Positions 1-12,675 are shown, counted from the stretch's first letter. The stretch: DNA of 64,000 nucleotides from Linyphia triangularis (GCA_963978545.1 OZ021727.1:59780487-59844486); one strand, 5' to 3'. Numbers and translations are program-made. The notes: generated from the letters alone by a model not told the origin.

Positions 1-3000
1 GGACAGAGGTGAAGATGGGGTGATTTTTTGGGGGAGGATCCTCAAGTACAATTGGATGACCATGGAAACTAGGCCAACTTCTTCCCTTCAGTGACCATGC
101 TGTAACACTTTAAACGGCTTCTACTGATTTTAATTTCTCGTCAGAATGCAGCTACTCCGGAGTTTTAATGTCCTGACGGTCAAGCCTAGCCACGACAAAT
201 CTAACAAACAAGAACATGTAATTACCTTACAAGCAAGTTTTTACTTTTGAACTAAAATTAATATCACATTTAATGTAAATATTTTTATATTTGTGTTTTA
301 AAAACAAAATTAGTTGAATTGTTCGTATTATATTTCAAATAATTAATTAGTGTTTACATATATTTTAAGTAAATGCTTAGCCATTTCCTTATACATAATG
401 ATAAATGATACGCAATACTAAGCCATGGTTGACAGTAATTCCCTAGTGTAGTAGATAAGGATTCCAAATAAACGTATCTATCCCACGAATCGTCCTACTA
501 ACCGCAATGTTCCATTATTTTTCTGACCAATAAGAGGGAATCCTTTGTAATGAAATATCTTTTATTGTTGTGGTAAGCCTAAAGAATGCTCCATATTATT
601 AATTATTTTATCATCTACACTACCTAAACCATGTACAAAGTATCGGTACATCATTTTTAGGCATGCATTTACAGGCAGAACTTTAATTGACAGAGAAACT
701 TTCTACAATCAACATGTGGAGCTAAAGTTCTCATCGAGACTAGTCCTAAACAGAAATCCACTGGAAGTACTGCAAATGACCGTCGGTAGTCAATTTGCAC
801 TTTGTTAAATCTAAATTACGTTAGCCACATACATGTGGCAAATTTCAGTTTAAAGATCTGAATTAGATTAGTTCTATTTCATAAAATGCAACCGAAAGTT
901 CAGTATGGAAGCTTTTTAAAGTTTAATCGGAAGAGCGTTTTAATAGGGACTCAACACTCAATAGGCGTATCATAATTGAACTTGGATATTCAGAGATACT
1001 TTTTCTCACCAATTTTAAAGATCAACTAGTTAAGAAGTAGCTAGTTTTTTATACAAAACCCCCAAATTTGCAGGATATTTAATATTATATATACTTTAAA
1101 AATTAATACGGATAGGTTTCAATCATAAATGCCTCCAAATTGTACATTCGTATTACATGGACTATATGTGCTGCAATAGAAATATGTGTCTAGTAAATGC
1201 TAGCAAAGTGACATAAATATTTCTCAATATAATAATGACGCATCGTATTTCTGTATTGAATTAAACAAGGTATCGAATAGGAACTGTCAATGAAAGTCTG
1301 CTTCCATATATATATACATTTTAATACCAGGTCAAAGTACTAAAGTAGCACTCTTCTTTCAACATACCAAGGTAGCAGGTTTCTAAAGCATTTTCAATTA
1401 GAGTTTCCCTTTGAATGTTATGCGATCTTACTATGTGTAATATGCATGTACAATTTCCCGAAATAACTCTCGCTTTTAAAGTTGATGCCAAATATTATAA
1501 AAACCTTGCTAATAATATTTTTCATAAATCAAAAAGGTGTCGAGTAAGAGTGTTTGTTACTACAAATCTTGTCTCTAAACTGATATATGGCATATAATTT
1601 CACTATTTATAGTTAAAGCTTAACACATAAATTAACTCCTGTTTTCAATCACCGGTACTTCCAGTTAATTTATGACATGGGAACTCATTTCGACGAAATT
1701 CTTCTTTTGATTTATTGCACATAGCTGTAGAAATTGTAATTTTCTCTTCAATTAAGTTAACCTCATACGTACAATGTTTTCATATAAACCTTTTCATTAC
1801 AATGGTGCAGTATAGTAGTTAAAAGCAGATTTTTCTTAACTCAGCTATGTTCTAATTAATATGATTGATATTTTTTTTTTTTTTCATTTAAACTTCATAT
1901 TTGAATCATAAATCAAAATTTTTAAATACCTAAAATTCAGATTTTATTGACATATACAAGAAGTGTTCAAACAAATATAAACAACTGGAAATATTAAGTA
2001 ATAATTTAGTAATATATTAAGGTAGACACTCTGAATTATTCAACTACCTAGTCTCTTTTCGAATGGTTATTACAATTTTTGATAGCTAGTATGCTTTGCA
2101 CTATTTTTCGTGGAGAGAGTCATCCATTTCTTGAAAAGGTTTAAAGGGGAAAAGTTAGTATTTGTAAGCTTCTAGTGGGTGTTTCCCCAAATGTAAATTT
2201 CTCCAAATGTGTTTTCTATTCTGAGATAGCAAACGTGTTGAAATTGATAAACTGGCAAATGTAGCATGTTTTTATTGCCCAGAACCATAATAGAATAAAT
2301 TTTGAATTTATTTTTTAAGAAAATGTTTTTTTAATAGATTCATCTCAGATTTTGATAGTATGGTTGATTTTGAAAGTATTTTTAGGTAGGGTTTTTAGAC
2401 CAATATCAGTTTAATAACTGGATTTTGTAGATTTACATTTGGCTCATCAGTTAAACTTGCTGATTTAGTTTTCATGTTAAAAATAACATTGTTTTTAATA
2501 TTCCTACTGTTTCTTTTACAGAATAGTAATTTGATTTTCAACGATGGTTACTGACAGACCTACAAGACAAGCAAATATTACCTCCTTTTTTGAATTGTTG
2601 TTTGGTTGCGATAGTGTAGGGAGATTATAAAAAATGTTGTCCATATTTGGGTCAGGTAAGGACATGTCTGTGATCTGAGTTTATTAAAGTACTTGAGTGG
2701 AGTAGACTTGGTGAATAGGTTTGGTCCAAGAAACAACACAATAGGTCAAGAGGGTCAAAGCAATATTTACAAACTGACTGGGATTAGTTAAAGTGGACAA
2801 TTAGAGAATTTCTAGAGCGAGGTACTTTATTAACAATCGGATAGCCCTAAAAGTAGAGAACACATAATTAAGGACGTTAAAAAGGCAGAGTGAAATCTTT
2901 GATGAAATATATATATTTTTCTATGCTTATTCTCCTTCTGTTACAGCTTATGACGGCTTAACAGGTACGCAAGAGCTTTGGTGTGACAGGGATGCAAAAT

Positions 3001-3879
3001 AGTTTGTGGAGATCCATGAGTTATACTAATGACTCTAATAGACACTTATCTGGTAGCCAGAGAATAAATTTAAGGCTGTGTGTGAAAGTTCTTAAAACCT
3101 CCTAAACGTATCCAATGTTCACCGATTCAGTTCTGCATGTTAAAGCAGATCTCTCAACCATGTCAACAACCATAGTAAGTCTAACTTCCCTTTTCTAATT
3201 CCTACATTTTCCAACGTGTCTATGATTAATGAAATGTGTAATAAATTTATTTTTCAATTTTTAATGTCTTTTCCTTTATGACTCAATTCCTACAAACGTA
3301 AATATCACATATTTGGCCATATTTCAAGGTGTACTGCAGTACATCCACCAAGTTCACTGCCAGCTATCTTTTACCTGAAGCCACTCAACAGTATTTCGAC
3401 CTCTCATATCTGCGTATTACAGTATGCTTAAGATAGTCCGTGGGACGAACACCAATATCGTTCAGTTCCGTTTGCCCTGTTTTGTCACTACATAATTTTT
3501 TTTATTAAACTATTGTACTTATCTAATTTCATCTGAAATATCAGTGTTCCCGCACTTAAATGTGCACATTATTTAGAAAAAAGCAATTTTATAGAGGACT
3601 ATATTTTGATTTCTGTTTACAGCCATTAGTAAAACTGCTACTAGATGACGCAGTCAAATTTCAGTTAAAAATTTAACAAACTGTTTTTTTATAATAATTT
3701 CCTACTTTTTATTTCATTTTATACTATTAGAAATATTAATTTGGGTTTTCATACACTTAATATTTGAGTTTTATTTTTATTTAATTCGCATAGAAATGAA
3801 GTTTGTATTCATCCGCCGTTTGTTTACCTTTCAATTCAATGTTTACGGTTGTCATCATTTAGTTATTGTCAGTTATTAG

Positions 3880-4118
3880 GGGCCTCCGTCCGCCAAATAT
3901 CGGTGTGTACCTAATGGGGGCTGGTGCACATTAAATCTGTCGTGGCCTCAATGTCCTCTCGTTGGTGTGGTGGGGTCGGAGAGAGGGGTTTACACTAGAA
4001 GATTTCAATCTCGTATTCTTCTAGATGCTCAAAATTACGAGACGTATTTGGCTGTGTTAAGCACTTTATAAGTGGCAGAAATAGACAGTCGGTGGTTTCA
4101 AAACAAAACAAAACAAAA
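3880..4118 (+). mobile_element. tRNA-derived SINE, copy 1 (5'-truncated)
   Basis: An 11-bp direct repeat, TCAGTTATTAG, flanks the unit at 3869-3879 and 4119-4129; this is a target-site duplication typical of LINE-mediated retroposition. The 3' end is a CAAAA-type tail (about 4100-4118). The body matches the reverse complement of copy 2 at 4733-5032 almost throughout. Copy 1 lacks the tRNA-like head seen in copy 2 and begins just upstream of the shared CGCCAAATATCGG motif, consistent with 5' truncation during target-primed reverse transcription. SINEs are non-coding and depend on a LINE partner for movement. Confidence 0.85.
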
Positions 4119-4129
4119 TCAGTTATTAG

Positions 4130-4723
4130 TGGTTAGTTAATCATCATTTTATTGTATTATAAGAACAAGTATAAATTATAAAACATCAGTGTATTTTAAA
4201 AATAAAGAAAAACCTTACTGTTTTATTAGTTACAAAAATAATAATTTGGGCAATAAAATAATAATGGTATAGTATAGAATGATAAAAGGGTAAAATCCTA
4301 GAATACATTACACGCTTGACGCGATTTTGAAAAATATCGCCAATGCCAAAATGATGCGTTGACGCTTGTCGCCAAACTGTTGCAAACGCCCAAATAACGT
4401 TTTTATGATTGTCGCCAAGAATTAGAAAAGAAAAAAAATAAACAATCGTAACCTGAAAATAGGAAATACATAAACATACAATGAAAAAAAAAAAGCATAC
4501 AAATGTTCTCCTATATCGCCAAATTCACCATGTAACGTATACTAGGATTAAGCCATGCATATTAGTACCCCAATTTTGTCACAATTTTCAGTAATTATAC
4601 CTAGATCATTTTTCATACATGTATTATGAAATAATTATTTTCTCATTTTTATAATTTTCTATTTTTGATAAGCAAATGATTTCCATAAATAAAGCTTGAA
4701 ATGCAGTTTTCAGATAGCGATTT
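4130..4723. other. Spacer between the inverted SINEs
   Basis: About 0.6 kb of AT-rich DNA with no ORF. It contains several copies of a short CGCCAA motif (about 4320-4420 and 4515). The same motif recurs at 5870-5930, 11008-11030, 33900-33930 and 49120, suggesting a remnant of a dispersed repeat. No gene is seen. Confidence 0.4.
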
Positions 4724-4732
4724 GAATTCGTC

Positions 4733-5032
4733 TGTTTGTTTTGTTTGTTTTGAAACCACCGACTGTCTATTTCTGCCACTTATAAAGTGCTTAACACAGC
4801 CAAATACGTCTCGTAATTTTGAGCATCTAGAAGAATACGAGATCTAAATCTTCTAGTGTAAACCCCTCTCTCCGACCCCACCACACCAACGAGAGGACAT
4901 TGAGGCCACGACAGATTTAATGTGCACCAGCCCCCATTAGGTACACACCGATATTTGGCGAACCGAGGACAGAACCCGCAACCCTCCGGTTACGAGCTCG
5001 ATACTCTACCGCTTAGGCTATCGGGAGCCCCC
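4733..5032 (-). mobile_element. tRNA-derived SINE, copy 2 (about full length)
   Basis: The same family as copy 1, inserted in the opposite orientation and bounded by GAATTCGTC at 4724-4732 and 5033-5041. Read on the minus strand it starts with a tRNA-like head of about 70 bp. This has an A-box-like TAGCCTAAGCGG (complement of 5009-5020) and a degenerate B-box region around GGGTTGCGGGTTC (near 4971-4983). A family-specific body follows, then a tail of TTTTG repeats as read on the plus strand (4733-4756). The head indicates an internal RNA polymerase III promoter. I do not recognise the family name. Confidence 0.87.
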
Positions 5033-6371
5033 GAATTCGTCCATCGTCTCTATGGCAGAATGTAAACAATAACAAATGGTGGAAGGTTACAACGCATGTT
5101 TATATATAGGGAAAATATAATCAAAAAATGAATATAAAACGATGTTTAAGATCGTATTAATACTTTTCATGATAATGGGTGATATAAAAAAATAGCTTAA
5201 AGTGTTAAAAATGCTATTTTTTAAATCTTGATATAATTTTGACTGCGCCATCTCATGGCGATTCTAATAATGTCTGCAAACAAGTCGGGGAAAAATAGTT
5301 CTCAATATAGTTGTTATTTTATAAGTTATGTGCATATTTAAACGTGGGAACATAGTCATTTTCGTTAAAATGTAGTCATTAAAATGCTTAAGTAACAAAT
5401 TTTTGTAGTTTTGTTTGATGGCAAACGAAATCTTTTTGTAAGCGTTTTTTTCTCTCTTGTCCCATAGTCTAAGAGGATAAATTTTGTGTACGGGTAACCG
5501 CTAGCCACTTTAGTAAGACCCGAAGTTTCAAGCCTCCAACGGTATTGGTTCTCGAGATAATCAAATTCGAAAACGGCAGAAAATGACTTATTTTGAAATT
5601 AGCCCAAAACTCACTCACTGATCATCAAATTACTAAGGTACTTCCATCAGGGCTAGAACTATGAATTGTAGTATGCTTGTAAGATTTAACATTTATACAA
5701 AAGAAAAATCTAAAAATTGTGATTTTCCCCTTCGAATGCCATAAAGGGGGCAATGTTGAAAAATTTGCATCTCAATTCCAGTATATTTCTATTGGGGCTA
5801 GAATTATAAAACTTAGAATGCAGGTAGCTCTTAGCATAAATAAATAGAGAACTAGACATTATAAAATCGCCCAATGGCGATATTTTATCACCTATGAAAT
5901 GATCGCCAACTGTAAATTATGTTTCCCTCGTTGCCAACTTTTTTTGCATATCTGAATAAACTATTCATTTAAAATATTTTATCTTATCATCATTCATATT
6001 GAATGAATAAGTACGTCATGGGTTGTTGTCCGATAAATTTAACTTTCTTAGAAAAATCTTGTGTAATTTTCCGCGAATTGGATGTTGTCTAGAACGTCTT
6101 TTAAAACTTCTTTAAAACCAAATGATAATAAAAAAATTAAAGAAGTCGTCTAGCTATGTAGTTCTCGTAGTTGGTCACCAACAAAAATTTTGTCAACGGT
6201 CGACTGTGTAATATAATAAATAAGTACCAAAAAAAAAAAAAAAAAAAAGATGCATAAATAACCTTTTCAATCCCTGTAAGTTTTCTTGAAAACTTAAAAT
6301 TATAAACAGTAAACATTTTAAAACTAGATATTGTTGTGCAAATAAGTAATAAATTTAAAAATTGTACCTTA

Positions 6372-6852
6372 AAAAAAGAAAGTGACGTCCTAACAAAAAC
6401 ATCTCTGTAAAAAGGTGCCAAGTTCTTCATGCAATGATTATGGCGGTGAAAAGTATTGAGGTATAAAGTAGAGCCAAGTCTAAAGTTGTTATAAATTACC
6501 GGGCAAGAAAATTAGTTCAATTTTCTTCTCAAAGACAAAACTTCTTTGCATAGGTCTAAATATCTAATTACAAAAATGCTTGTGTGACTTGGCCATTACG
6601 AGTTTGTGAACCAGAATACGTAATTGCTAAGTGTCACGAATATTTTTTGCAGCTAGATATCTAGACCTATGCAGGGGAATTTTGACTCTGAGAAGAAAAC
6701 TTCACTAATTTTAATTGCCTGTAATGTACAACAACTTTAAACTTGGCTCTACTTTAGACCTCAATACTTTTCACGGCCATAATCATTGCATAAAGAACTT
6801 GGTGATTTTTTACAGAGATGTTTCTGTTGGAATAATATTTTTTTTTTCTTTC
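6372..6852. mobile_element. Fold-back (long inverted repeat) element
   Basis: Two arms of about 195 bp (about 6372-6569 and 6655-6852) are imperfect reverse complements around an 85-bp spacer. Matching landmarks include CATCTCTGTAAAAA in the left arm against TTTTTACAGAGATG in the right. ATGCAATGATTATGGC pairs with GCCATAATCATTGCAT, and GCATAGGTCTA with TAGACCTATGC. Similarity may extend somewhat beyond both arms. No transposase is present, so this would be a non-autonomous fold-back or MITE-like element. I could not identify a target duplication. The short ORFs in each arm are mirror images of each other and are not genes. Confidence 0.75.
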
Positions 6853-9800
6853 ACCAACATTTGTCTGTCATGGTGTCTTCAAATTAAAATTATTTTTTAA
6901 TTACTTATTGAAACATTTTCAAACGTTACTTTTGACATATCAGTCGAAAATAGTAATAAAAAAGTTCTCCAATTTTTTAACGTAAAATGCAAAATCTAAA
7001 AAATAGTATATCAACTAGAATATATCACATTGAAACAAAAGTTAAGAATTATAGTCATGTAGAGTTTAAATGATTAACAATTTAAATATAGTGTAGTTTG
7101 ATGCGTATTGAAAAGCTAATAAGTTAGTGTGATCGTACAAAATATTTATATTGACGTAGATGGTTAAATCACTATAAACTACCAAAGCATTTGTTCTTAA
7201 TACATTCATAACTTTACACAAAATCAAAATGTTTCTATCAATTCAAAGAATATCTAAATACTATGCCGCATTTTATTTATAATTTTGAAGTTAAGAAAAC
7301 CTTCGAATTTCTTTTCAGCGTGTTCTGACAGATATTGCTCTAGATTTCCTTTAGAGAAACGCTAATATATCCAAATCCTTTGAGGAACATTCGTTTCTCC
7401 TCAATGAGCACAATAAGAAATTTGCAGAAGTTAAACTGCTGAGCTTAGTAAAATTCTAGAATAGTTAGCTCTTTTGAATATTCTTGAATTCGAAATCTAA
7501 TATATCTTTATTGGAGAGGACATTGTCTAATTTCCCGAATAAAAGAGATAGTTTAATATACTTATTATATATGTTAAACTATTATAGTTTCATATATTTT
7601 AACAGTTAGCAAAACGTTGTATGAATTTTGTCATTTAATTATTTTTTTTCTGTAAAAGAATGATTAGTATAGAAAATAGTTTTTTGGCTCAAGGGGTAGA
7701 GAAGATAAACACTGCACCAGCAATGATAGATTTCTACTGCTATAAGAAGTGAATGTTTAAAGAATGGAATGTCTTCCAGAAGGACTTTCACAAGGAAACC
7801 ACTCCACATATAAGTACAAATCTAGGAAAACCCTTGTAAACCAGCAGAAGTACTGAGACGAGATGATCTGTCACAATCTTTACCATGTCTACTGTCTTCG
7901 AAAAGATATTACAAATTGCAGTTGAGATTCGAACTTCATGACCTTTGAAAGCTATAATTCAGTGGTGTTTAACTTGAAGATACGTTAAAAAAATTCTCAC
8001 AAAAGGATTTTTTATTTACTTGAAATTAAATCAATAAAACAATAATTGTCTGCATCCTCAGTATGATAGCAGAACATTTAAAAACTAAACTAAGAATGGT
8101 TAGTTAATTTTATTGCATTCTTAGAATTTCTACAGAAGGAATTACATTCCTAAATCAAAAATTCTTCTGTATTTTTGTTGAAGATGTTTTTGGTTATGTT
8201 CTTCAATGCATGAAGGCACATTTTTGTGAGTAAACAATCTTCACACATAAAACAGAAATGTAATTTTTTTTTTTTTTTTTACAAAAAACATTTTTACACA
8301 GATTTCTATAAACTTTTAAACATTTTATCGTAGGCATATCCGTATTTATATCATTGGGAAAAATGCTATACATAATATAAATCTTTTCGGAATTTAACAA
8401 AACTCATTTGGTATTATATGTCATAAGAATTATGTGTTTAAATAGTAGGTTCTTATTTTTTAAGTACACAAGTTAACGATTTTGGTTTTGTATTACTTTA
8501 TCTATATGCATTCAATACCATCAATTCAGCTTTGATAAATAAATATCTTTTCATACGATTTTTTTTTCTTTCAATCTAATTTTACGTAACTAGAAAAATG
8601 CTTCTAAAGCATATGCGCCTCAAATATAAAATTTTGTATAATTTTCCTGAGGTTAAAAAAGAGCATTCTTATAATAGACATGACAAGGTATTACACAGAA
8701 AATGTATCACAAGGAAATATCTTGATCTTCAGTAAGTTTGTGGCTCTTAATAGTATGTCCTGTTGACATCGTTTCCTGATACCGTTACAACTGGACAGCC
8801 TGATATGTGGTGATCGATGACTGGATAGCGGTATATTAGATAAAAGGAAAGCCTTATGTATCACTGCGTACGATTACCATTAGTGATGCCCGTTAATCAA
8901 TATAAGTTTAATGAAAGGATCCTTGTTCTGCTTGAGATGGCATAATCTGATGGGAATATCAATGAATCATCATGACACTAAATGTATAATATTTGGTGTT
9001 AAATGTGCCATTTATGATAGGAGATAGTGACTAGGTTTACTGTTTATGTGCTTATATTCGATAGGAATAAATTAGGATGAATATAATGAACAAGTATCGG
9101 GCACAGTTTTACCGTACTTTGTTTAATTATTAAAATTTCAGGAAATACGTAATTAAAGTGTTGTAGAATAATATCAGATGAATTAAAAAAAAAGTGTTGT
9201 AAAGAAAAACATCATATATTGAAATACAAGGTTTGATGAAGATTATTTTTCTATGATGATAGCGAATGTTTAATAATTTCACGTTATTTGAAATATTATT
9301 ATTAAAACATTTCTTACCTACAAAGGGCGTTAAGAATGACGTAGCACCACAACACACATTATGATACAAGAATGACACATAGTCATTCTCAAACGAATAA
9401 TAAATACTATCCTGCTACATTTTGATCTACTTGTTCCCTAGAACATTTTTACCTTATGATTTATCGGGTTGTAAAATATTAAAATAAAATACTTAATACG
9501 CATCATTTAAAAGCATGTTAAATAATGATATTTGACTAAAATTCTAAAATCAAACCTATCATTATATTTCTTCTTCAAAACAATAAAATTTAAATGTAAT
9601 ACATGTCACTTCTTCACCTTCATTATATTCTACAGAAACATCTAAGAAAAAGCCGAAGCAAGTTTTGCATTATAATTAACTTTAATTATTATTAAGTTAT
9701 GGATATAAATCAATGTACTAATTTAAAACGTTGACATTTTTTACGAAGACAAATCTGTCATCAGATTCTTTTACAATGTCACTCGCTAATTTTTTCAGAA

Positions 9801-9937
9801 ACAAATAATCTCGTCCTTCAAAGTTTTTATTTTCCCCCAGTACTATGCAATCTAATCTCAACATTTTCCATCCCACCCCGACCATCGCGTGACTATCAGA
9901 TCAGAGCAAATACCAAAGAAAAAAAATTACAACCTAC

Positions 9938-10258
9938 CAGCACGAATATTGACATCTCTGCTTCCGATAATCCCAACCGTGTTTGATGCGATGCACCTGT
10001 AAGTGGCAGAGTGGATATCTTGTCGGAAGTCTTCCGGTCTGAACGGGGCAAAAACGAGAGAGGCATCGGGCCTTATCTGGAGCAGTTCCGGCACTTCCTG
10101 AACAGGACTACCATCCTGTCTGATCCAGGACACTGTCGGGAGAGGGACACTACTTGCGGAACATGTTACGATAGCTCCGGTAGAGTTGTAGAATTGGACT
10201 TTACCTCGTGGTTCGACAGTAAATGTGGGTCCCACTGGGTTGCGTTCGCCTTTACACT
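9938..10258 (-). CDS. Dscam-like: Dscam-like cell-adhesion protein, exon 2 (first Ig domain)
   Basis: This 321-bp exon encodes a complete I-set-like immunoglobulin domain and resembles Ig1 of arthropod Dscam, a homophilic neuronal and immune adhesion receptor at the cell surface. It opens with a GPTFTVEP motif and then NSTGA. The first cysteine is in TCSASS (codon 10163-10161), the core tryptophan is in SWIRQDG, a PPF-like APFRPEDFRQD follows, and the second cysteine is in the ATYRCIASN motif (codon 9995-9993). The end, GSRDVNIRA, is the family-typical end of Ig1. The minus-strand acceptor is TTCATTTTCAG before 10258, and the donor after 9938 is GTAGGT. Both junctions are phase 1, as usual for Ig-domain exons. 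Which Dscam paralogue this is cannot be decided from one domain. Confidence 0.93.
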
Positions 10259-10432
10259 CTGAAAATGAATTATGAATAGATTGTATAGTAATTTATTTTC
10301 AAGAGTTAGTTATTTTATTTCTATACTTACTGCTATTTTGTAAATATAAAAATTATGTTTTAAAATGGTAAAGATCTATTTTCTAACTGTTCGGATTATT
10401 TTTTAATAGCGACGTCTATTGATGAATTTTTC

Positions 10433-11111
10433 ACTTTCAATTACCCATATGTAATGAATATGTACCCATAGGGTAATGAAAGTATAGCGTTCGGTTAAAA
10501 AAAATTCAATTTTTTTTTTTTTTTTTTTTTTTCATTTCTCCTCGTTTTGGAACACCCTGATTTCAAAAAAGTTATCTAGAAAAAATGTCTGTCTGTACAT
10601 GTGTCTGTGGTCAGCATAACTCCCGAACTAACAAATTGACCTACGATGTTCAAATTTGGTATGTGGGTTGCTGGTGGCCATGGGACCTACCATTAAGGTT
10701 TTCGTCGAAATCGTGCATGAGCATAAGGTAGCTACCATTAAAAAAATCATGTTGTTCAGTAATTGCTAAAAAACGGTCCAAACGATTTTTTTTTCAAAAT
10801 CACTGTGCTAATGCCTCTTAAGGTGTTTTAAACATCCCCACCTCCAAAATTCAAGTAAAAATGATTTAATGGCGTAAAAAGTTTAAAAACGAATGCCTTC
10901 AATATAGAGTTCTCTTTCCTTGAGCATATACCATTAATGATCGCTTTTTCTTCTATCATCAGATTTACTTACAATAAAGGATAATATAAGGATTATCGAA
11001 AAGTATATCGCCAAAATCACAATTTTGGCGAAGTTTTTTTTTCTTTCTTTAAGACCCACACAAGAATTATCGCAAAAAATACTATCGCCATACTGACTGG
11101 TAATTGAAAGT
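10433..11111. mobile_element. Non-autonomous TIR element, family A
   Basis: The ends are 13-bp inverted repeats, ACTTTCAATTACC at 10433-10445 and its complement GGTAATTGAAAGT at 11099-11111, giving a 679-bp unit without a transposase. It carries an internal palindrome at about 11008-11031 (TCGCCAAAAT, 4-nt loop, ATTTTGGCGA). Blocks starting near TTGACCTACGATG (about 10636) and AAACGAATGCCTT (about 10889) recur in related copies at about 33180-33480 and 48910-49060. I saw no clear target-site duplication, so the class is uncertain. Confidence 0.55.
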
Positions 11112-12357
11112 TGTGTGATGTTCAACACCCATAGTTATTTATTTTTTTTAAATTGATCTGTTAAAAAAGAAGTGGAAATTAATAACGTTTTATTAAAAGA
11201 ACTTAAACTTGTAATTTTTCATAATGTTATTTACATTTCTACATGCTATATTAAGTCATGTTACATGTTATATTAATCTTTTGTGTTTAAGTAATAAAAT
11301 ATTGATAATTTTATTTAACTTTTTAAATGGAAATGTCATATTTGGAACGCAGTTGCCCCATGCAACCTTTGAGAGTTATTCAACAGTTTCTTTGTAATAA
11401 ATCTTTACAATTTCATAGAAATATAAGTTAAAATGAATAACGGTAACATAGTACTTGTTTCCTATAACATAAACTTTTGTGATTCATTGGCGGATCGTGG
11501 TCGAAAATGTTAATGCAGCCGGGAACATGCGAATCCCGTGCCCTCCCCCCCCCCCCACCCCAACACACACTTTCCACAATCATAAACGAACGCAAATTTT
11601 TTAATACTTAATACTCAAAGCAAAGTTTGCTTTCAATTTGTATAAATACTTCCTTTATAACAAAAGATTATAAAATAAGAACAATTAATAAAACAATTTT
11701 GCACAGTTTTTATTAAATTCAACAGTATAAAGCTGATAGTTTTCCTTAATGTGCTAGCTATTTGAGTTTCACTTCCTATCAATTAAAAGTTCAAAGAGTT
11801 TTTTAAATTTTCGTTTGAGCCCTCTTGTGTTTTAAATGTTCATATGATGGTGGTTAATCCATCATATTCAGCACTAAACCAAATGCCTTTTTAGTTCTGA
11901 CTATCAAACATGGCCAACAAAACCTTTATAAAAAAACCTATCACATAACCACGAGAAAAGCATATACCAAAATAACTGAAACTTATGATGCAGAAACATA
12001 TCCCACTTGTTTTATGGATGGATAGTTTTGATGTCGGTCTATCATCTTTAAGTTGTTGACGTTTACTATCTTCTTTCTATAATCTAAAATGAGTTTCTTA
12101 ATCATAACGAACTACATGTTTCAAAATAACTAACTTGAGAAATTAGAAGACAACACATGTGAAAACATCACGAAAACTATTTCCGTTTGGATATATTCTT
12201 AAAAGTTTCTTTGTCTCCCCCCCCCCCTCTTCGATTCACGCAGCCAATCAGTTCCTCGAATATCCAAGTACAGCCGAAATTGTAAAATTACAAACGAGCT
12301 GCGCCGCACTATAACGCCGTATTCAAAACGTGGAGGAAAAATTTCTTAGTAGCAACG

Positions 12358-12371
12358 GTTTCCATAGCAAC
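12358..12371. promoter_or_regulatory. RFX X-box motif
   Basis: GTTTCCATAGCAAC fits the RFX-family X-box consensus GTHNYYATRRNAAC at every position. It sits in a less AT-biased block (about 12225-12385) with a CCAAT motif near 12244 and several CpGs, inside intron 1 of the Dscam-like gene. In animals X-boxes mark enhancers and promoters of ciliary and sensory-neuron genes. Use in this genome is an inference from one motif. Confidence 0.4.
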
Positions 12372-12675
12372 ATATCAGCAGTATCGTATAGGTTAGCTTT
12401 TTATTGAGGTTTTGTTCACTTACCGTAAAAATTCTATCTTCGTTTTCAATGCTAATCTTTATTTATGAAATATAGTATATTGTATAATTTTACTTTTAAA
12501 CTAATAAATTTAGATGCAGTCCGTCTTGTACTTGCTGTATCCCACGAGTAGCCACTGATGGCATTTGTGGTGCAGTCTTTCAAACTGAATCACACAAAGT
12601 AATATAACTGTGAACCCTATAATTAATGTTATAAATCAAATTTACCGTGAAACTACAGTTATTTAAGTTTTTAAA

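Larger units (their letters stand above)
1..9937 (-). other. Intron 2 (partial) of the Dscam-like gene
   Basis: This stretch follows the phase-1 donor of the Ig1 exon on the minus strand and runs off the left edge, so intron 2 is at least 9.9 kb. I searched it for an Ig2-type exon (cysteine/tryptophan pattern with flanking AG and GT on the minus strand) and saw none. It holds the two SINEs and the fold-back element listed separately. A moderately GC-rich dispersed-repeat-like segment lies at about 5455-5770. Less AT-biased islands at about 1-200, 3300-3480, 7680-7960 and 8690-8960 look more constrained than their surroundings but show no coding potential. The rest is AT-rich DNA with homopolymer tracts. 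Confidence 0.6.

Noticed and set aside
4970..5032. A tRNA gene
   Set aside because: The A-box-like and B-box-like region is part of a SINE head; the T-arm is degenerate and no full cloverleaf can be drawn.
6137..6430. Minus-strand 97-codon frame with a look-alike at 6715-6900 on the plus strand
   Set aside because: The similarity is created by the two arms of the fold-back element, and both frames are low-complexity.
10011..10262. An 83-codon plus-strand open frame overlapping the Ig1 exon
   Set aside because: It is the antisense shadow of a well-supported exon, has no splice or domain evidence, and its composition follows from the coding strand.
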